A stretch of 64,000 bases of DNA from Chitinophagaceae bacterium (GTDB lineage: Bacteria > Bacteroidota > Bacteroidia > Chitinophagales > Chitinophagaceae). Below the pieces are notes generated by a model that saw only the letters and a program-made list of their open reading frames with translations, was not told where the DNA came from and did not search any database. The stretch covers positions 124,001 to 188,000 of the forward strand of contig CANFKC010000002.1 in NCBI GenBank assembly GCA_947447265.1, read 5' to 3'. This document shows positions 17,385-25,789 of this stretch, one piece after another (position 1 is the stretch's first letter; every line of letters begins with the position of its first letter). The position numbers and the translations under genes are program-made.

Positions 17385-18463
17385 GCGTTAAGGTCTCTGC
17401 AGGCTCTGTAAATATCTTTCCAGTCGTCACGGGTTTTTATTACGGTTTCCAGGTATTCCTGCCATACCAACTTATCCTGTACAGGGTCTTTAACAATGGC
17501 CCCTAGTATACCTGCTGACAGATCTGCCGCTGTTAACTGTCCATTGCCGAAATATGCAGCCATGGCCAGGCCGTTATTCATTACACTAATGGCCTCGGCG
17601 GTGCTCAGGCTTCCGCTGGGTGATTTTATTTTGGTCTTACCATCTGCCGTTGCACCGCTGCGCAGTTCCCTGAAAATAGTAACTATCCTACGTATCTCAT
17701 GCAATGCCGGCGCTTCAGCCGGGAGTTCCATTATTTTTTCAAAACTTGCTACACGCCTGCGTACGATATCAATTTCTTCTTCTATAGTATCTGGTACAGG
17801 CAATATAACTGTATTGAAGCGCCTTTTCAATGCGCTCGAAAGTTCGTTTACGCCTTTATCCCGGTTATTGGCGGTAGCTATAATATTGAACCCTTTTATT
17901 GCTTGCACTTCGGTATTCAGTTCCGGTATCGGCAACGATTTTTCTGAAAGTATGGTTATGAGGGTATCCTGCACATCTGCGCCTATCCTGGTCAGTTCTT
18001 CTATACGCGCAATTTTTCCGTCCTGCATGGCCCGCATAACCGGCGTTTCCACCAATGCTTTCGATGATGGACCTTCTGCGATCAGACGCGCATAATTCCA
18101 GCCATACCTTATCGATTCTTCGCTGGTGCCGGCAGTGCCTTGTATTACCAGTGTGGAGTCGCCACTGATTGCAGCCGCTAAATGTTCGCTAACCCAGCTT
18201 TTTGCTGTGCCCGGCAACCCATAGAGTAATAAGCCCCGGTCGGTAGTAAGCGTGGCAACCGCTATTTCCATAAGCCGCCTGCTACCAATGTATTTCGGGC
18301 TCACCTCAAAGCCATTCTTTAGTGTGCCACCTACCAGGTAGGTAACAACCGCTTGCGGAGAAAGCTTCCAGTTCGCAGGGCGTTTTTCAGAATCGCTTTT
18401 CGTCAATTCTTCCAGTTCCTGAGCAAATAGTTGTTCCGCGTGTTGACGTAATATCGTTGCCAT
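17381..18463 (-). CDS. MoxR-type AAA+ ATPase of the cassette
   Basis: 360 residues with one AAA+ domain. Walker A is GLPGTAKS (82-89). The Walker B position reads IARIEELTRIG (151-161), i.e. Glu-Glu where most MoxR proteins have Asp-Glu. Sensor 1 is IIATANNRDKG (194-204), and RRFN (214-217) holds the candidate arginine finger. ADVQDTLITILSEKSLPIPE (162-181) is the typical helix following Walker B. Proteins of this class form hexameric rings that remodel or activate partners, often with a VWA protein. It is separated from the upstream DUF5691 gene by 10 bp and overlaps the DUF5682 gene. Confidence 0.9.
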   Translation of the reverse strand: MATILRQHAEQLFAQELEELTKSDSEKRPANWKLSPQAVVTYLVGGTLKNGFEVSPKYIGSRRLMEIAVATLTTDRGLLLYGLPGTAKSWVSEHLAAAISGDSTLVIQGTAGTSEESIRYGWNYARLIAEGPSSKALVETPVMRAMQDGKIARIEELTRIGADVQDTLITILSEKSLPIPELNTEVQAIKGFNIIATANNRDKGVNELSSALKRRFNTVILPVPDTIEEEIDIVRRRVASFEKIMELPAEAPALHEIRRIVTIFRELRSGATADGKTKIKSPSGSLSTAEAISVMNNGLAMAAYFGNGQLTAADLSAGILGAIVKDPVQDKLVWQEYLETVIKTRDDWKDIYRACRDLNA

Positions 18464-18473
18464 AGTATAATGT

Positions 18474-19997
18474 TTATGCGAATGCGTTTAGTGTGTTTTG
18501 TTTAAGGCTATGAAGTTTAGTAATGTAGATAACGTGACTTGCCCACAAGGTCTTCAGGTAATTTTCTCCCGTCGGCATTCCCGGCAATTCATCAAGTATG
18601 GCGCCGGGTATATGTATAACTATCTCTTTTAAGAAGGGCTTGCCATATTGGTAAGGCTGCACTGCAGCCAGCCTAAGTATCATTCTTGCAAGTGGCACGC
18701 TCCATTTGGTTGTAAAAAGCACCGCATACGGAACTATTTTTTCTGCCGCCATCTTTTTTACCATTATCTCATCTTGAAGCTTTTCCGGCAACAGAGGTAG
18801 GGCAGCGGGGTTAAAATCGATGTCGGCGTTTGCCAATTCAATAGCCCATCGGGTATCTTTAAAGTTGGTGGCAGCCTTTAATAGGGCCGGCAGATATTTT
18901 TTACTGCTGTCGCTTTTACTGAAGTAATTAATTATCTCTCCTGGCGCAATGCCAAGGTGCGCCTCCCAGAAAGTCGGGGCAACCGCCGAGATTAATTGCA
19001 ATAGTGTAAATTCATTTTCAGTGAAATCACTGTCGCTGTATTGTTCTATGCCGGTTGTAAAAATATCATCGTCAAAATGATTGGGCAGCGCTATTTGAAG
19101 TACTGTTTTCTTACTAAGGCCCAGTAGTATTTTTTCCGTTTTAAGTTGCACAGTTGCTTGTAGCAGTTGCTGATAACGTTGCATTACCGCCGAGGAGGTA
19201 ATCCGTTTCAACAATTGTAAGGCAGTATCTTTTATTTTTTGGCTCTTATCATTAGCCAGAGTTTCCAACCAGTCTTTATCAGCGTCACTTATCTGCGCTT
19301 CCAAAAGTTTCAGTAAATCTACCTTGGTGTTTACATTCTCGGCTGCCCAGGTCTGCATTAACATGGTTCTGGCTTGTGCAGGGTCGGTTGCGCGCACCTG
19401 TTGCAGCGCTTCTTTACGTTCATCTGGTGTGCCGGTTTCCCATATTGATAAGGTGTCCTGATTGCCGTTGTCCGAATTTTCGCCCGTATCGTTTTTCGCC
19501 TCCGCAATAGTTTTTACATACTTCCATTTGCTATTCCATTCGCTCAGCCAAATACCGCGCTGGCCGCAGCAACGAACTATCAAGTCTCTAAGTTTTTTAT
19601 TTTCAGCTCCTTTATGAAGCAGTATAGGTATTAATTCCGGCGCTACGATAAGTCCTTTTTCTGAACAGCGCCGCAACCACAGGTTTAAAAGTTCTTTGGC
19701 GTCTTCGTCAATTATTTGTTGAAATACTTTTGTAGCGTGTTTATTGGTATAGGGTAGTGTTTCCTGCGCGGCAACAGTAATATTTATCGCTTCATCCTGG
19801 TAGGGCATAACCCCGCATTGCCGGTAGCTGTGAGCGATAGCCGCTGTTACCAGGAAACGTTCTTCTGCATCCTTTTGACGCGCGCTTAGTGTTGCCTCTG
19901 CAGCTTCAGCTATGGCTGGCGGCAGTTCTTCCGGGTTCAGTTGCTTTTTGTCTGTGCCCAGTAATGCTGTATTAACTATGTTATTCCAAAACTCCAT
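18474..19997 (-). CDS. DUF5691 family protein
   Basis: 507 residues, cytosolic, almost entirely alpha-helical by composition, with HEAT-like stretches (ERKEALQQVRATDPAQARTM; NDKSQKIKDTALQLLKRITS). The beginning (FWNNIVNTALLGTDKK) matches the DUF5691 start pattern as I remember it. No catalytic motif is seen, so a scaffold or adaptor role is likely. Its ATG shares one base with the stop of the SWIM gene (TAATG), showing tight translational coupling. Confidence 0.78.
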   Translation of the reverse strand: MEFWNNIVNTALLGTDKKQLNPEELPPAIAEAAEATLSARQKDAEERFLVTAAIAHSYRQCGVMPYQDEAINITVAAQETLPYTNKHATKVFQQIIDEDAKELLNLWLRRCSEKGLIVAPELIPILLHKGAENKKLRDLIVRCCGQRGIWLSEWNSKWKYVKTIAEAKNDTGENSDNGNQDTLSIWETGTPDERKEALQQVRATDPAQARTMLMQTWAAENVNTKVDLLKLLEAQISDADKDWLETLANDKSQKIKDTALQLLKRITSSAVMQRYQQLLQATVQLKTEKILLGLSKKTVLQIALPNHFDDDIFTTGIEQYSDSDFTENEFTLLQLISAVAPTFWEAHLGIAPGEIINYFSKSDSSKKYLPALLKAATNFKDTRWAIELANADIDFNPAALPLLPEKLQDEIMVKKMAAEKIVPYAVLFTTKWSVPLARMILRLAAVQPYQYGKPFLKEIVIHIPGAILDELPGMPTGENYLKTLWASHVIYITKLHSLKQNTLNAFA

Positions 19998-21295
19998 TAT
20001 AACGCTTTGTATTCATTGTTATGCCAAACGCCTACCGGCAGATACTTGTTTTCTTTACCCAATACCACCATCGGTAAATATTGCCCGCCACTAAGGGCCA
20101 GCATTTCATAGAGGTTGGCATTTTGCACCATTTGCATCATATTATTGTCGGCATCCTGCAGCCAACACTGCTCATTGTGGCTTACCGGCCTCAGTTGGTC
20201 TACCACAAAGGGTAATTCCGTAATGAACGGATTTTGTTCGTTACACGTTACCTGCGCTGCTATCACGGCCTCCCAGTTTTCGTAGCCGGAAATGGTTGTG
20301 CTTTGGCGCGTCGCAGTTTGTTCTTTTAACAACGCCCGCAATGGTAATGCGCTATTGTAAAATACAAGCTCCGCATCTATTACCGAGCCCGGTAATAGTG
20401 CAATTTCGCGCGACTGGCTATTCACGGTAAATTGCAGTATTAGCGCATATTGTCCTGTTTGCATTCCATAGAGCCAGAATTTTTCCACAGTTAGTCTGTC
20501 TTCCTCAGTTACCTGTCGCGCAATTACGCACCAGCTGTCTTTTATACCGGGTTGCGCTTTCAGTTCTGCTTGGCTTTGTGTGAAGCCTATTAGTGAGCGC
20601 AGTTCAACTTGCATTGCTGCCGGTTGTGCATCTATGTTTTTATAGCCTTCTATCAGAAGGTACATATTCAGTAGCCTATCCAGGAAAGTGTTTTGCCAGC
20701 CTTCTTTAAAATAAGGTATTTCGGCAAGTCCGTTCACCATACCTGCCAGCCCGGGTGCCTGTGCATCTACCATCCGCTTTGCCATGCCGTTCCAGAAGGC
20801 GAAAGGTTTTTCAGGTATATTCATTGCGCCATTCCGCACAATGTCTTTAATCCATAACAGCAATTCTTCAACTCCATCTTGTACTTTACTTATACGCGCT
20901 TGCTGCCTTTTTGCCTGGGCAACTTCATCAACAGGTTTAGTGGCTTTTTCTTCGGTCTTTTCTGCCTTTTCATTGCGTTTGCTCAGCCATTCGCTAACCC
21001 ATGCGGGTAATGCTTTACCTGAAAAATTGCCCGGGTCTTTGCTGTAAAAAAGAAGCAAGCCCACACCGTGCTTACAAGGGAATTTGCGGCTTGGGCACGA
21101 ACATTTGAACGCAATATTATTTAGGTCTACCTGGGTTTGATAGGGCTTGCTGCCACTGCCCTGGCATTCGCCCCAAACTGCCTCGTTATTGGTGCCAAAA
21201 CTTACCCAGTTGGCAGCGCCGGCCAGTCCCTTGCCTGATTTTCTGGAAGCATCATCTGGTGCCAGCGCTAAAATTTGTTCTTCGGTATAGTTCAA
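19997..21295 (-). CDS. SWIM zinc-finger protein, first gene of the MoxR/VWA cassette
   Basis: 432 residues. The N-terminal SWIM motif is complete: C65-S-C67 ... C74-K-H76 (CxCx6CxH), a zinc site thought to bind DNA or protein. Before it, an NWVSFGTNNEAVWGEC segment is typical of SWIM-family starts; a Lys/Glu-rich linker (about 108-130) follows. The rest is a mixed alpha/beta region without recognisable motif. As the promoter-proximal gene of five coupled genes, it may be the recognition or sensor component (inference). Confidence 0.87.
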   Translation of the reverse strand: MNYTEEQILALAPDDASRKSGKGLAGAANWVSFGTNNEAVWGECQGSGSKPYQTQVDLNNIAFKCSCPSRKFPCKHGVGLLLFYSKDPGNFSGKALPAWVSEWLSKRNEKAEKTEEKATKPVDEVAQAKRQQARISKVQDGVEELLLWIKDIVRNGAMNIPEKPFAFWNGMAKRMVDAQAPGLAGMVNGLAEIPYFKEGWQNTFLDRLLNMYLLIEGYKNIDAQPAAMQVELRSLIGFTQSQAELKAQPGIKDSWCVIARQVTEEDRLTVEKFWLYGMQTGQYALILQFTVNSQSREIALLPGSVIDAELVFYNSALPLRALLKEQTATRQSTTISGYENWEAVIAAQVTCNEQNPFITELPFVVDQLRPVSHNEQCWLQDADNNMMQMVQNANLYEMLALSGGQYLPMVVLGKENKYLPVGVWHNNEYKAL

Positions 21296-21615
21296 GGTAA
21301 ATGTTATTTAGGGAACCGGCTCTAAAATAAGCACTTTATCAGCTAACTGAAAAATGATTTTTTAGCGGTATCCTGCACGTGAACAATAATGAATTGGCAA
21401 TGTCGCGGTTATATAGTTGTGCAATTGAATATTTAAGTTGCAGGTTGATAATTTCTGCTATGGATGAGTGTTCAAGGCCTTAAATTCCGCTATCACATCG
21501 TTAATTTATTGGTTGACTGGTATTATTACAGCAATTGTGCTAACTTTCATACGCTTTTAAACCTGTCAATTGTTGCTTTTTGGGGCGTAGGCAGGTTAAC
21601 CAAAATACGTGTGGC
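21296..21615. other. Divergent intergenic region between SWIM cassette and murQ
   Basis: About 320 bp, AT-rich. A near-consensus -7 element TAACTTTC (21541-21548) precedes murQ. No exact Bacteroidota promoter was found for the SWIM cassette, which must start in this region. No gene is seen. Confidence 0.4.
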
Positions 21616-22446
21616 ATGATAAAAGATTTATTGACGGAGGGTGATTCAGGCTACGACCACCTCGAAAAGATGGAGATAGATGAGCTTGTGGCGCATATTA
21701 ATGCTGAAGATAAGAAGGTAGCGCTGGCAATTGAATATGCGCTGCCCCAGATTGCCGCACTTGTAAAGGCTGTAGTAGCCACGTTCAACCATGGTGGTCG
21801 GTTGTTTTATTTAGGTGCAGGCACCAGTGGCCGCTTAGGGATATTAGATGCCAGCGAATGCCCGCCAACATTCGGCACCCCGCACGAAATGGTGGTGGGT
21901 TTAATAGCCGGTGGCGACACTGCCATACGCCGGGCAGTTGAAGGTGCTGAAGATGATACACAACAGGGTTTTAAAGACCTCGAGCAGCACCAGATAAATG
22001 TGAATGATATTGTGATAGGTATTTCCGCCAGTGGGCGCACGCCCTACGTGGAGCATGCACTCAGAAAATGCCGCGAGAAGCATATTGAAACCGGTTGTAT
22101 TGTTTGTAATGCCGATAGTGTAATAGCAGCGCAGTCCGATTACCCGGTTGAAGTACCCGTAGGGCCTGAGTTTGTCACCGGCAGCACACGCATGAAGGCT
22201 GGCACAGCACAAAAAATGGTGCTGAATATGGTAACTACGGCAGCAATGATAAACATAGGCCGTGTAGAAGGCAACAAAATGGTGCACATGAAGCTCAGTA
22301 ATAAGAAGCTTATGGACCGTGGGGTTAGGATTGTTTCGGAAAAAACAGGGCTGAGCGCCGCAAAGAGCAAGGCACTCCTTAAAAAGCATAATTATAATAT
22401 CTCTGACGCATTAGACGATTTTAGGAATGCTACAATGCCCGACTAA
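21616..22446 (+). CDS. murQ: N-acetylmuramic acid 6-phosphate etherase
   Basis: Cleaves the lactyl ether of MurNAc-6-phosphate to give GlcNAc-6-phosphate and D-lactate in peptidoglycan recycling. The SIS-fold signature GGRLFYLGAGTSGRLGILDASECPPTFG (60-87) contains Glu81, and Glu112 lies in GAEDD; these match the two catalytic Glu residues of E. coli MurQ. The ATG at 21616 gives the usual start (MIKDLLTEGDSGYDHLEKM) and 276 aa; an upstream TTG would only add twelve unrelated residues. No kinase gene (anmK/murK) is adjacent. Confidence 0.95.
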   Translation: MIKDLLTEGDSGYDHLEKMEIDELVAHINAEDKKVALAIEYALPQIAALVKAVVATFNHGGRLFYLGAGTSGRLGILDASECPPTFGTPHEMVVGLIAGGDTAIRRAVEGAEDDTQQGFKDLEQHQINVNDIVIGISASGRTPYVEHALRKCREKHIETGCIVCNADSVIAAQSDYPVEVPVGPEFVTGSTRMKAGTAQKMVLNMVTTAAMINIGRVEGNKMVHMKLSNKKLMDRGVRIVSEKTGLSAAKSKALLKKHNYNISDALDDFRNATMPD

Positions 22447-22497
22447 AACCAGTTAGAATTCAAAACCAAACGAATGTGCAACTTTCTTTACCTATCA

Positions 22498-22660
22498 CCC
22501 GCGCTGCCGCCCCGGCGCGGACATTAGACTAACAAGCTTCAGCAGGTCACGCCGGGGAGCTTCTTTGGGCAGCGGAGCAATTGCCCAAAGTGCCGTTTTC
22601 TTTTGTTACTTTTCTTTGCGGCAGCACAAAGAAAAGTAAGTAAGCGGGTAGGCGCTAAGC
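22498..22660 (+). repeat. Structured dispersed repeat, copy A (three hairpins)
   Basis: Three hairpins in a row: CCCCGGCG/CGCCGGGG (22510-22517 with 22550-22557), CTTTGGGCA/TGCCCAAAG (22563-22571 with 22582-22590) and a 13-bp stem (22606-22618 with 22627-22639). The loops contain CGGACATTAGA-TAACAAGCTTC, GCGGAGCAAT and CGGCAGCA. An inverted copy at about 59.8 kb keeps the loops and all three stems while the middle stem sequence differs. No open reading frame of credible composition runs through it. Possible nature: non-coding RNA, a non-autonomous mobile element or a transcription attenuator. Confidence 0.8.
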
Positions 22661-22733
22661 ATATTTTACACGATGTGATTTTAACCTAAATAAGGGTATA
22701 AGAAAGACTATCATAAACACAAATGCACCTATA

Positions 22734-23198
22734 ATGCCAGCCGACGAAATACAAGAACAGGTTTTTAAAAAGACGGTTGTTATTGCAGCGCCGGTTGATG
22801 AGATGTGGAAGAAACTGACGACACTAGCCGACATGAAAGTATGGATGTCAGAAGCGGTTATCGAGATTGTCTCTGATTTTGAAGTGGGGAGCCCGATTAA
22901 TATTCGTGGTCAGTTGTACAAAACACCATTCGATAATTTTGGAACCATTCTAGCCTTTGATAAGGAGCGTAGGTTCTGCTATGAGCATCTCAGTTCACTA
23001 TCCCGCCTTCCGTTCATTCCTGCAAATTGCTCCGTAATAAATTTTGATTTGGTTACGCTAGGCAATAGCACAGAAGTCACCTTAACTATAACTAATTTCC
23101 CTACTGACGCTATTTACAAGCACCTGGCTTTTTATTGGAATGTAACATTAGTGCTGTTCAAAAAGTTCGTAGAAGGAACATCGCTCAGCAGCTCATAG
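22734..23198 (+). CDS. SRPBCC (START-like) family protein
   Basis: 154 residues, cytosolic. The beginning FKKTVVIAAPVDEMWKKLTT (11-30) is the typical first strand and helix of SRPBCC/AHSA1-like domains, and the C-terminal long helix FYWNVTLVLFKKFVEG closes the ligand pocket. The characteristic loop residues D.KVWMSEA follow. Members bind hydrophobic ligands or act as stress co-chaperone-like proteins; the ligand cannot be told. It is a single gene downstream of the structured repeat. Confidence 0.78.
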   Translation: MPADEIQEQVFKKTVVIAAPVDEMWKKLTTLADMKVWMSEAVIEIVSDFEVGSPINIRGQLYKTPFDNFGTILAFDKERRFCYEHLSSLSRLPFIPANCSVINFDLVTLGNSTEVTLTITNFPTDAIYKHLAFYWNVTLVLFKKFVEGTSLSSS

Positions 23199-23226
23199 CC
23201 CTATTGCACCTGATCGTCAGGTAGTC

Positions 23227-24762
23227 TCACTTTTCATAGTCCAACACAATCAGGAATTTATTTTTGTAAATGTATTTTACCAGCCCATCCGGTCCGGTAA
23301 CAATAAAATCGTAAAGATAGTTGTATGGATTCGCAGGCCCTACCCCTGGCTCCCAACAATCATAACTCGGGCCATAACTATAAGAAATTACTTTATAGCC
23401 TTGTTCCGGACCGTAGGTTGCGCAGGAAAGGGTAGTGTTTTGATCGACATGAAAGGCACCCCGCCTGGGGAGCTGATATATGAGCACCGCGCAACTGCCT
23501 TCTTGTATCACTTCTCTTTCTTCGTTAGGGCTGTACGTGGCTGTATCTGGCTCTGGTATAACCCGCTTTTCAAATATGCTTTCGTAAGCAAAATTTTCTC
23601 TCCGGCCATATTCGTGTAGCCAGAAGGGGTGTATCAGCATAACGCTTGAGTTGTAGTTTACATTAGGCCGTGCTGTTTCTATCCAGAGGCGTCCATGTTT
23701 ATCCATTCCCCATTCTTCTGTTTTGTCGTAAGCGAGGGTAGGGGTGTCAGCAATTACATGTCGCTGTTGTTTATAGTCATACTTGCGGTAGTATTTACAA
23801 GCTACGTTATTTCTATGTATCGTGACATCATCCTTTTTTAGCAACCATTTACTTATCTGGGGTAGCATAAGCACAGGATACTCCTTATTGCCATAGGCTG
23901 TGTCGTTTAAAATGGCATGGAGTGGGGTATCAGTAAAAGTAAAAGTGACCTTGAAATTCAGACCATGTAGCAATGGGTGAACCGATGAATCAATAATCGA
24001 AGTTGTTCGGCCGAATTTGTCATAAGTAAGCCGACATTCATGTTGGTCCGGATCAAAATTGTTGCAGGAGTTTACAAACGATTCATATGAATTGTCCATT
24101 TTTAGCAAAAGGTTCTTGTCGTTAAATTCAAAGTTTGCCTTACGGTAGCTCGTCTCCACCGATTTTCCTTTTATTCCTTTACACCAGATACTTTCATAGC
24201 CGTAATACGATTCGCGGTAGGTATTGTCACTGCATTCAAGTTTTTTTACGCTGCCGTTTTGTTGCTGGTAAGTGTAGGTTGATGTATCGCATTCTACCGA
24301 CTTTGTTTTTTCGTTTTTTCTATAGCGGGTTATGCGCGAAATATAACCATCATCATTATATGCCACCTTCCCGGTTTCATACGCCTTAGCAGTATCCAGT
24401 ATTTTCCTGATCACTGCCACAACATTAGTTGGCGATGTCTCGCGTGTTAGTTCATCGCCGCGGTTCTCATAAGAGACAGCCTGAACTTTTTTGAATGATG
24501 CCTTATGGTAACCGGCTTTTATTATAGGCACGTATTGATAATGGCGGAGAAAATCGCCCACAAACGAACCCGTTGCAGTATCCCAGTGAGCAATTGGAGT
24601 GAGGTAATAAGGCATATCATAAGGCACTACCTGGAACTGGATATTATTGCCATTATCCCGTATGTCATGAGTGCCCGGCAATGCATTTAAAACCTGCCCG
24701 TTTGTTTTTCCACAACAGCAAAGCGCCACAAACAGGCAAAGTATATAGTATTTAAGACTCAC
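23227..24762 (-). CDS. Secreted protein of unknown function with RHS/YD-like segments
   Basis: 511 residues with signal peptide 1-22 (ALCCCGKTNGQ; the Cys cluster could be a lipobox but does not fit well). The middle contains motifs like KVAYNDDGYISRITRYR, ANFEFNDKNLLLKM and RLTYDKFGRTTSI, which resemble single YD (RHS-type) beta-strand repeats often found in Bacteroidota surface proteins. No toxin domain or T9SS tail is apparent. It is monocistronic and converges on the SRPBCC gene. Confidence 0.6.
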   Translation of the reverse strand: MSLKYYILCLFVALCCCGKTNGQVLNALPGTHDIRDNGNNIQFQVVPYDMPYYLTPIAHWDTATGSFVGDFLRHYQYVPIIKAGYHKASFKKVQAVSYENRGDELTRETSPTNVVAVIRKILDTAKAYETGKVAYNDDGYISRITRYRKNEKTKSVECDTSTYTYQQQNGSVKKLECSDNTYRESYYGYESIWCKGIKGKSVETSYRKANFEFNDKNLLLKMDNSYESFVNSCNNFDPDQHECRLTYDKFGRTTSIIDSSVHPLLHGLNFKVTFTFTDTPLHAILNDTAYGNKEYPVLMLPQISKWLLKKDDVTIHRNNVACKYYRKYDYKQQRHVIADTPTLAYDKTEEWGMDKHGRLWIETARPNVNYNSSVMLIHPFWLHEYGRRENFAYESIFEKRVIPEPDTATYSPNEEREVIQEGSCAVLIYQLPRRGAFHVDQNTTLSCATYGPEQGYKVISYSYGPSYDCWEPGVGPANPYNYLYDFIVTGPDGLVKYIYKNKFLIVLDYEK

Positions 24763-24833
24763 GCAATGAAATTAAGCAATGTAGACTCAATTCCATACCC
24801 TGTTTTAGTCGCGGTAAATTATTTTAAAAAGAT

Positions 24834-24864
24834 TTTGCTAAATAGGAAAATGCTTTTATCTTTG
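24834..24864 (+). promoter_or_regulatory. Promoter of the tRNA-Val operon
   Basis: TTTG at 24834-24837, 19-bp spacer, TATCTTTG at 24857-24864: exact Bacteroidota consensus, 40 bp before the first tRNA. Confidence 0.85.
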
Positions 24865-24904
24865 CACTCCCTTAGCGAGAGCGAAAGGGAAGTTCTTTAA
24901 AATT

Positions 24905-24979
24905 GGAAGCATAGCTCAGCTGGTTCAGAGCATCTGCCTTACAAGCAGAGGGTCCGCGGTTCGAACCCGTGTGCTTCCA
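24905..24979 (+). tRNA. tRNA-Val (anticodon TAC), copy 1
   Basis: Complete cloverleaf: acceptor stem GGAAGCA/TGCTTCC with discriminator A, D-arm GCTC...GAGC, anticodon stem TCTGC/GCAGA with loop CTTACAA (anticodon TAC), and T-arm CGCGG-TTCGAAC-CCGTG (one G-T pair). CCA is not fully encoded. A T run follows. Confidence 0.96.
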
Positions 24980-25014
24980 CTTTTTTTAAATTCATCCGAT
25001 AGAAATAAGTTATT

Positions 25015-25089
25015 GGAAGCATAGCTCAGCTGGTTCAGAGCATCTGCCTTACAAGCAGAGGGTCCGCGGTTCGAACCCGTGTGCTTCCA
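25015..25089 (+). tRNA. tRNA-Val (anticodon TAC), copy 2
   Basis: Identical in sequence to copy 1 and 35 bp downstream, so most likely co-transcribed from the same promoter. A strong terminator follows one base after it. Confidence 0.96.
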
Positions 25090-25090
25090 C

Positions 25091-25444
<354 letters not shown>

Positions 25445-25450
25445 CACTAT

Positions 25451-25482
25451 AAGCAGTTACACCTTGTGTAGCTGCTTTTCTT
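25451..25482 (+). terminator. Terminator after the broken tRNA
   Basis: Stem AAGCAGTTACAC/GTGTAGCTGCTT with one G-T pair and a short loop, then TTTTCTTTTT. The layout repeats that of the functional tRNA plus terminator. Confidence 0.8.
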
Positions 25483-25789
25483 TTTATTCCATTGCTAGTC
25501 CCCCTCATTCCGCCGTTATTCGTGTTCTCACCAACAACCCCCGGGGACGTCTTCGTTTCACATACGTTATCTAATCTTCAAAAAATGATGGAGGAAAACT
25601 TCCTCAGTTGCCCTAATAAACCAGCACGTCGAAAAGGCTTATCAAACTATTTAGTGATAATTTCACAATAAGTTAATTGAATTTGGTGCATTTAAGCGTT
25701 TAGTCTTCAATGTAAAACCGGCTTTTTGTCATAACTTTGTTATAAATTGCGGGTTCTGCAAAAATTATAGGCTCAATTTTATTTTTTTT
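25483..25789. other. Intergenic region with a palindromic repeat and a possible promoter
   Basis: Contains a 28-bp imperfect palindrome (25511-25538) also found at 48320-48347, and TAACTTTG at 25732-25739, a -7 match for the following lipoprotein gene, without a -33 box at the usual distance. No gene is seen. Confidence 0.5.
25511..25538 (+). repeat. Palindromic dispersed repeat (copy at 25.5 kb)
   Basis: Same unit with three changes; two of them break the stem, so this copy is degenerate. Confidence 0.6.
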
